Source of the DNA: an uncultured Bacilli bacterium
GTDB taxonomy: Bacteria; Bacillota_I; Bacilli_A; RF39; UBA660
Assembly: GCA_944358495.1 (NCBI GenBank)
Contig: CALVRF010000053.1
Coordinates: 1 to 8,972, forward strand
DNA: 8,972 nucleotides
Direction: 5' to 3'
Part shown: in pieces, positions 6,037 to 8,972 of the stretch
Layout of the letters: each line of letters begins with the position of its first letter
How positions within the stretch are numbered: the stretch's first letter is position 1
Program-made: the position numbers and the translations under genes
Notes under the pieces: generated by a model
Database searches by the model: none
The model's input: the letters and a program-made list of their open reading frames with translations, nothing else
What the model was told of the DNA's origin: nothing

Positions 6037-6435
6037 TTACCATTCGATATTTATATCGTTATTGTCGTGAATGCCTTTGCCATCAGTATCGCCGGTAATT
6101 TCTCCTTGAACACTAACATTGTTTGGTGCACACAAAAATATTCCACCACCAATTTTTTGGATTTTCCCGTTGATTGCATAAATCGTTCCACCTAAAAAAT
6201 CCACGATTCTTTTGGCTTGCTCAGGGGTAACTCTTTTTAAGTTAACTACTACAGTGTTACGTTTTTTTAGATGGTCAGCAATTTGCTGTGCTTCAGAATA
6301 AGCGCGTGGTTCTAAAAGAATCATTTTAGCCCCACCATCTTCAGTTAATGCTTCTTCAGCTTTGATATCATAATATTCCTCAGAAGATGAAAAAACCTCC
6401 TCATCTTCACCGATAAATTTTTTCATAAAACCCAT
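6037..6435 (-). CDS. sepF: cell division protein SepF
   Basis: SepF binds FtsZ filaments and tethers them to the membrane at the septum. From the chosen start the protein has 132 residues. It begins with a short amphipathic membrane-binding segment (MGFMKKFIG), followed by an acidic linker with SSSEEYYD. The SepF core (about 37-112) includes MILLEPRAYSEAQQIADHL, VVVNLKRVTPEQAKRIVDFL and IQKIGGGIFLCAP. The tail is short and acidic (GDTDGKGIHDNNDINIEW). AAGGAGG sits six bases before ATG 6435. A longer frame to 6477 would add a basic MKCRKVRLQLRRIN-type extension that has no ribosome site and overlaps the promoter, so it is rejected. The gene precedes divIVA in the conserved cluster; ylmE, ylmG and ylmH, found beside it in B. 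subtilis, are absent here. Confidence 0.95.
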   Translation of the reverse strand: MGFMKKFIGEDEEVFSSSEEYYDIKAEEALTEDGGAKMILLEPRAYSEAQQIADHLKKRNTVVVNLKRVTPEQAKRIVDFLGGTIYAINGKIQKIGGGIFLCAPNNVSVQGEITGDTDGKGIHDNNDINIEW

Positions 6436-6440
6436 ATTTA

Positions 6441-6448
6441 TCCTCCTT
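6441..6448 (-). promoter_or_regulatory. ribosome site deciding the sepF start
   Basis: Minus-strand AAGGAGGA has its GGAGG core six bases before ATG 6435. This fixes the start there rather than at the in-frame ATG ending at 6477. Confidence 0.85.
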
Positions 6449-6475
6449 AGTTGTAGTCTTACTTTTCTACATTTC

Positions 6476-6484
6476 ATTTTATCA
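6476..6484 (-). promoter_or_regulatory. extended -10 promoter of sepF-divIVA
   Basis: On the minus strand TGATAAAAT (6476-6484) combines a TGN extension with a -10 that matches TATAAT at five of six positions. The -35 region (TTTTAA at 17 bases) is poor, as is common for extended -10 promoters. The predicted start near 6469 leaves about 33 bases of leader before the sepF ATG. Transcripts probably continue into divIVA and the ileS leader. Confidence 0.55.
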
Positions 6485-6535
6485 CAGATTAAATAAAATT
6501 AAAATGTTTTTTCTTTTGTTTTTATTTTTTTTGAT

Positions 6536-6562
6536 AAAAATTGCTAAAATTGGCGATTTTTT
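6536..6562 (-). terminator. weak terminator candidate after mgtC
   Basis: On the minus strand AAAAATCGC pairs with GCAATTTTT around an eight-base loop, with one C-A mismatch, just past the mgtC stop. A T-run forms part of the 3' arm. On the plus strand the same hairpin has a G-T wobble instead of the mismatch, although no plus-strand gene ends here. No stronger terminator is visible before the sepF promoter. Confidence 0.4.
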
Positions 6563-6568
6563 ACACTT

Positions 6569-7267
6569 TTAATTCTCATCATCATCAATTAATTCAGACT
6601 TTTGCTTTTTATAACCTATATAAAAAACTCCGGGTTCGATGGTAAATCTCGTAATAATGTGATCAATATCATCATTTTCTTCTTCTAAAGTGATATCGGC
6701 AACAATTTCTGAACGTTCTTCTGTTTTATTTTTGGTTTCCATACTATTAATTTTAATCTTAGTTTCACCAATAGTTTGAATAAGCATAGCTCTTAAAAGC
6801 ATTTCTTTATCCTTGGAAATGACAATAGTAAGAAGATAATCCTTATTGTTTTTTTGTTCACTTATGTCCATAAGTTTTTTAGTAATATAACGCAAAATAA
6901 TATTAGCACCTAGAATGAAAGCTGTGCCTGTCGCTGCTTCTAAAATTAAACCAGTTGCACATAAAACACCAATGGCGGCATTACACCATAAAGTAGCAGC
7001 CGTATTTAATCCCCTTATATTAGCGCCATCTTTAATAATAACACCCGCGCCTAAGAAACCAATACCGGTAACAACTTGAGCAGCCACTTTTAAGTCGGAA
7101 TTTTGACCTAGCATAACTGGCATAGAGACGAATAAATAAGCGCCCAGGCACACTAAAACATTGGTTCTAAGGCCAATAGCTCTTCTTCTCCATTGTCTTT
7201 CTAATCCCACTAAAAAGCTTAATAATAATGCGATTAAAATCCTAGTTAAAAAATCGATATATTCCAT
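6569..7267 (-). CDS. mgtC: MgtC/SapB-family membrane protein
   Basis: MgtC-family proteins are inner-membrane proteins linked to survival in low magnesium and, in intracellular pathogens, to virulence; in most bacteria the exact activity is unknown. This 232-residue protein has the family N-terminal half with several membrane segments (about 4-22, 34-52 and further helices within 60-128). Conserved blocks are GLERQWRRRAIGLRTNVLVCLGA (21-43) and TGIGFLGAGVIIKDGANIRGLNTAATLW (67-94). The C-terminal domain (about 143-218) resembles the ACT-like cytoplasmic domain of longer members, and the tail is acidic (DDDEN). The ATG at 7267 lies five bases after AAGGGTG; the adjoining TTG at 7270 would be too close to it. 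The gene lies between the glyS terminator and the sepF promoter and appears monocistronic. Confidence 0.92.
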   Translation of the reverse strand: MEYIDFLTRILIALLLSFLVGLERQWRRRAIGLRTNVLVCLGAYLFVSMPVMLGQNSDLKVAAQVVTGIGFLGAGVIIKDGANIRGLNTAATLWCNAAIGVLCATGLILEAATGTAFILGANIILRYITKKLMDISEQKNNKDYLLTIVISKDKEMLLRAMLIQTIGETKIKINSMETKNKTEERSEIVADITLEEENDDIDHIITRFTIEPGVFYIGYKKQKSELIDDDEN

Positions 7268-7272
7268 CAAAT

Positions 7273-7279
7273 CACCCTT
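7273..7279 (-). promoter_or_regulatory. ribosome site deciding the mgtC start
   Basis: Minus-strand AAGGGTG lies five bases before ATG 7267 and only two before the adjacent TTG at 7270. The spacing favours the ATG. Confidence 0.6.
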
Positions 7280-7310
7280 CTTATTAATTTTATATGTTTA
7301 ATTTTTTTTT

Positions 7311-7338
7311 AATGATAATTATTACTGGAATTATCATT
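7311..7338. promoter_or_regulatory. Fur/PerR-like inverted repeat upstream of mgtC
   Basis: AATGATAATT (7311-7320) and AATTATCATT (7329-7338) are exact reverse complements around an eight-base spacer. TGATAAT and ATTATCA are the half-sites of Bacillota Fur-type boxes. Within the region TGATAATtATTACTG approximates the 7-1-7 arrangement. It lies just upstream of an AT-rich -10 candidate (TATAAA, 7289-7294) of mgtC, where a repressor could act. This is inferred from sequence resemblance only. Confidence 0.4.
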
Positions 7339-7370
7339 TTACTACTTAGAAATGAAAAATCAAGGGGGTA

Positions 7371-7395
7371 AAAAGAAAAAAGCCTTTTAGGGCTT
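7371..7395 (-). terminator. glyS terminator
   Basis: On the minus strand AAGCC (7391-7395) pairs with GGCTT (7380-7384) around CTAAAA. It is followed by TTTT, a C and TTTT. The stem includes the first two bases of the glyS stop codon. Confidence 0.75.
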
Positions 7396-8773
7396 AAAAT
7401 TTCATTTTTTCTTTGACATAATTTGCTACTTCATCAAGATTTAAAGTGATTTGCTCCATTGTATCTCTATCTCTAATGGTTACAGTATTATGATTTAAAG
7501 TTTCATCATCAATAGTAATACAATATGGTGTTCCAGCTACATCCTGGCGACGATATCTTTTGCCGATATTACCAGTTTCATCATAAGTACACATTAATTC
7601 TTTAGATAAAGTATGATATGTTTCTAAAGCTTTTTGGCTATGATGTTTTTTGACTAGTGGTAAAACAGCGATTTTATAAGGAGCAAGGAAAGGATGCAAA
7701 CTCATAACTTCTCTAGTGCTACCATCTTTTAACGTTTCTTCTTTATAAGCATCAGTTATTAAAGCTAAGAATAGACGATCAACACCAACTGATGGTTCTA
7801 CTACATAAGGAATATATTTTTCATTAGTCATGGGGTCTAAATAAGTCAAATCAGCATTCGAATGTTTAATATGGGTGCCTAAATCATAGTCAGTTCTATC
7901 GGCAATTCCCCATAATTCTCCCCAACCATGAGAATAGTTATATTCAATATCGGTAGTCGCATTACTATAGAACACTAATTCTTCTTTTTTATGGTCACGA
8001 TAACGTAAATTTTCTTCTTTTAATCCAAGAGATTTTAAAAAGTCCATGCAATATTTTCGCCAGTAATCAAACCATTTTTCTTCTTCGCTAGGATTTAGGA
8101 AGAATTCTAATTCCATTTGCTCAAATTCTCTTTGTCTAAAGATAAAATTACCTGGAGTTATTTCGTTTCTAAAAGCTTTACCAATTTGACCAATTCCGAA
8201 AGGAATTTTGGCACGCATACTTCTTTGAACATTAGAGAAGTTAACAAAAATTCCTTGAGCAGTTTCGCCTCTTAGATAAATTTTATTCTTGTTATCTTCA
8301 GTTACGCCCATTTTAGTTTCAAATAATAAATTAAATTTCCTAATTGGGGTAAAGTCACTTTTACCACATTTAGGGCAAGTAATATTATTTTGCTTAATAA
8401 ATTCTTCTAACTTTTCATTACTCCAGCCATCACCGGTTTCTTTACCGTTTGTAAATTCTTCAACCAGTTTATCGGCACGATGTCTAGCTTTACAATGTTT
8501 ACAGTCAATTAAAGGATCGGAGAAGCTAGCCACATGACCTGAAGCTACCCAAACATCCGGATTCATTAAAATAGCACTATCTAGACCATAAACATTGATT
8601 TGCTCTTCAACAAACTTTTTCCACCAAGCCTTTTTAATATTGTTTTTTAATTCAGTACCTAATGGACCATAATCCCACGTATTAGCCAGGCCACCATATA
8701 TTTCACTTCCTTGAAATATAAAGCCATATTGTTTACAAAAATTAGTTAATTTGTCCATTGTTACTTTTTCCAT
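7394..8773 (-). CDS. glyS: glycyl-tRNA synthetase, alpha2 (single-chain) type
   Basis: This class II synthetase charges tRNA-Gly. At 459 residues it has the length of the dimeric single-subunit enzyme (S. aureus about 463), not the alpha2-beta2 GlyQ/GlyS form. The glycine-specific N-terminal region contains GFIFQGSEIYGGLANTWDYGPLG (17-39). An insertion carries a probable metal site (Cys91, Cys94, Cys133, Cys136). Motif 2 is FRNEITPGNFIFRQREFEQMELEFF (201-225), and motif 3 is VEPSVGVDRLFLAL (325-338) with Arg333. The C-terminal anticodon-binding domain spans about 365-459 and includes APYKIAVLPL and IGKRYRRQDVAGTPYCITID. AAAGGAAG precedes the ATG by five bases. The gene has its own promoter, a tRNA-Gly T-box leader and a terminator, so it is an independent transcription unit. 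Confidence 0.97.
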   Translation of the reverse strand: MEKVTMDKLTNFCKQYGFIFQGSEIYGGLANTWDYGPLGTELKNNIKKAWWKKFVEEQINVYGLDSAILMNPDVWVASGHVASFSDPLIDCKHCKARHRADKLVEEFTNGKETGDGWSNEKLEEFIKQNNITCPKCGKSDFTPIRKFNLLFETKMGVTEDNKNKIYLRGETAQGIFVNFSNVQRSMRAKIPFGIGQIGKAFRNEITPGNFIFRQREFEQMELEFFLNPSEEEKWFDYWRKYCMDFLKSLGLKEENLRYRDHKKEELVFYSNATTDIEYNYSHGWGELWGIADRTDYDLGTHIKHSNADLTYLDPMTNEKYIPYVVEPSVGVDRLFLALITDAYKEETLKDGSTREVMSLHPFLAPYKIAVLPLVKKHHSQKALETYHTLSKELMCTYDETGNIGKRYRRQDVAGTPYCITIDDETLNHNTVTIRDRDTMEQITLNLDEVANYVKEKMKF

Positions 8774-8796
8774 AATATCTTCCTTTCTTTTGAAAC

Positions 8797-8868
8797 AAAA
8801 AGATTCTTTCTAAAGTTGTAAGGACGAGATTACCCGCGGTTCCACCTTACTTATTCTTAGAAAGAATC
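8797..8868 (-). terminator. long-loop terminator enclosing the glyS antiterminator
   Basis: On the minus strand GATTCTTTCTAA (8857-8868) pairs perfectly over 12 bases with TTAGAAAGAATC (8802-8813), followed by TTTTT (8797-8801). The whole T-box core lies in the loop. The 5' arm can instead fold locally as ATTCTT-TCT-AAGAAT (8853-8867), which would free the 3' arm and allow readthrough. Confidence 0.6.
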
Positions 8869-8920
8869 AGCTTTAAATACATGACTCCGGGTTTCCAAGC
8901 CCATCTTCGCCTCTAAATAT
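8797..8920 (-). promoter_or_regulatory. compact glycine T-box riboswitch (glyS leader)
   Basis: The T-box core on the minus strand is AAGGTGGAACCGCGG (8834-8848). The antiterminator is GTAAGG (8845-8850) with CCTTAC (8818-8823), plus GCG/CGT, around the bulge TGGAACC. UGGA matches a UCCA tRNA end, that is discriminator U, as expected for bacterial tRNA-Gly and unlike the UGGU of the ileS leader. Only about 50 bases separate the predicted transcript start from the ATTCTT hairpin, so Stem I must be very short. A candidate is GAT-GGG (8900-8905) pairing with CCC...GTC (8883-8891), which leaves GGA (8886-8888) bulged as a glycine specifier. A second GGA lies in the hairpin loop (8894-8896). Stem II and the IIA/B pseudoknot appear absent. 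Confidence 0.85.
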
Positions 8921-8926
8921 ATTTAC

Positions 8927-8955
8927 ATTTTATGATATTTATAAAAGTTTGTCAA
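8927..8955 (-). promoter_or_regulatory. SigA-type promoter of glyS
   Basis: On the minus strand TTGACA (8950-8955) and TAAAAT (8927-8932) are separated by exactly 17 bases. The expected transcript start is near 8920, which sets the 5' limit of the T-box leader. Confidence 0.85.
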
Positions 8956-8972
8956 CTTGTTTTTGTAATTTT

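Noticed and set aside
5992..6195. Plus-strand open frame over the end of sepF and the sepF-divIVA gap
   Set aside because: Antisense to conserved SepF sequence, no initiation signals and low-complexity hydrophobic product.
6436..6477. Fourteen-residue N-terminal extension of SepF
   Set aside because: It would start at or before the predicted transcript start and lacks a ribosome site, whereas ATG 6435 has a perfect AAGGAGG.
8289..8537. Plus-strand open frame inside glyS
   Set aside because: Antisense to the GlyRS metal-binding insertion, with no start signals.
586..8773. Use of TGA as tryptophan (Mollicutes code)
   Set aside because: Full-length IleRS, GlyRS and SepF are obtained with TGG for tryptophan and TGA as stop, so the standard bacterial code fits, although no gene here happens to end in TGA.

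Overview
The window comes from a strongly AT-rich, low-GC Gram-positive bacterium of the Bacillota (Bacilli or Erysipelotrichales/RF39-like). The evidence is AAGGAGG-type ribosome sites, two T-box leaders, a sepF-divIVA-ileS cluster, a SigK-type sporulation sigma factor and an alpha2-type glycyl-tRNA synthetase. All nine complete genes end in TAA or TAG and tryptophan is read from TGG, so nothing suggests the Mycoplasma code. Lineage is inferred from gene content only.

Layout, left to right. Bases 3-104 may hold the 3' end of an upstream plus-strand gene. A consensus promoter then drives a small acidic protein with one C-terminal membrane anchor (143-565, +). It faces a sigK-like gene (586-1278, -), with a bidirectional terminator between them. 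A Fic-family gene (1371-1931, +) diverges from sigK; its catalytic motif has lost the essential histidine. Its 3' end overlaps that of an L,D-transpeptidase gene (1924-2511, -), and one hairpin covers both stop codons.

The rest of the window is on the minus strand. Read in the direction of transcription from the right it contains: a T-box leader and glyS (7394-8773); mgtC (6569-7267) behind a palindromic Fur-like region; then sepF (6037-6435), divIVA (5516-5974), a full-size isoleucine T-box and ileS (2558-5287). The last three form the conserved division/aminoacylation cluster, here without ylmE, ylmG and ylmH.

The genes cover cell division and polarity (SepF, DivIVA), translation controlled by uncharged tRNA (IleRS, GlyRS), late sporulation (SigK, possibly the signal-less L,D-transpeptidase) and ion/envelope homeostasis (MgtC). 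The most unusual items are the Fic protein with a degenerate motif, a very compact glyS T-box whose terminator encloses its antiterminator, and an identical 16-base block abutting the ribosome sites of sigK and the L,D-transpeptidase gene. I saw no mobile element, CRISPR array, tRNA or rRNA gene.
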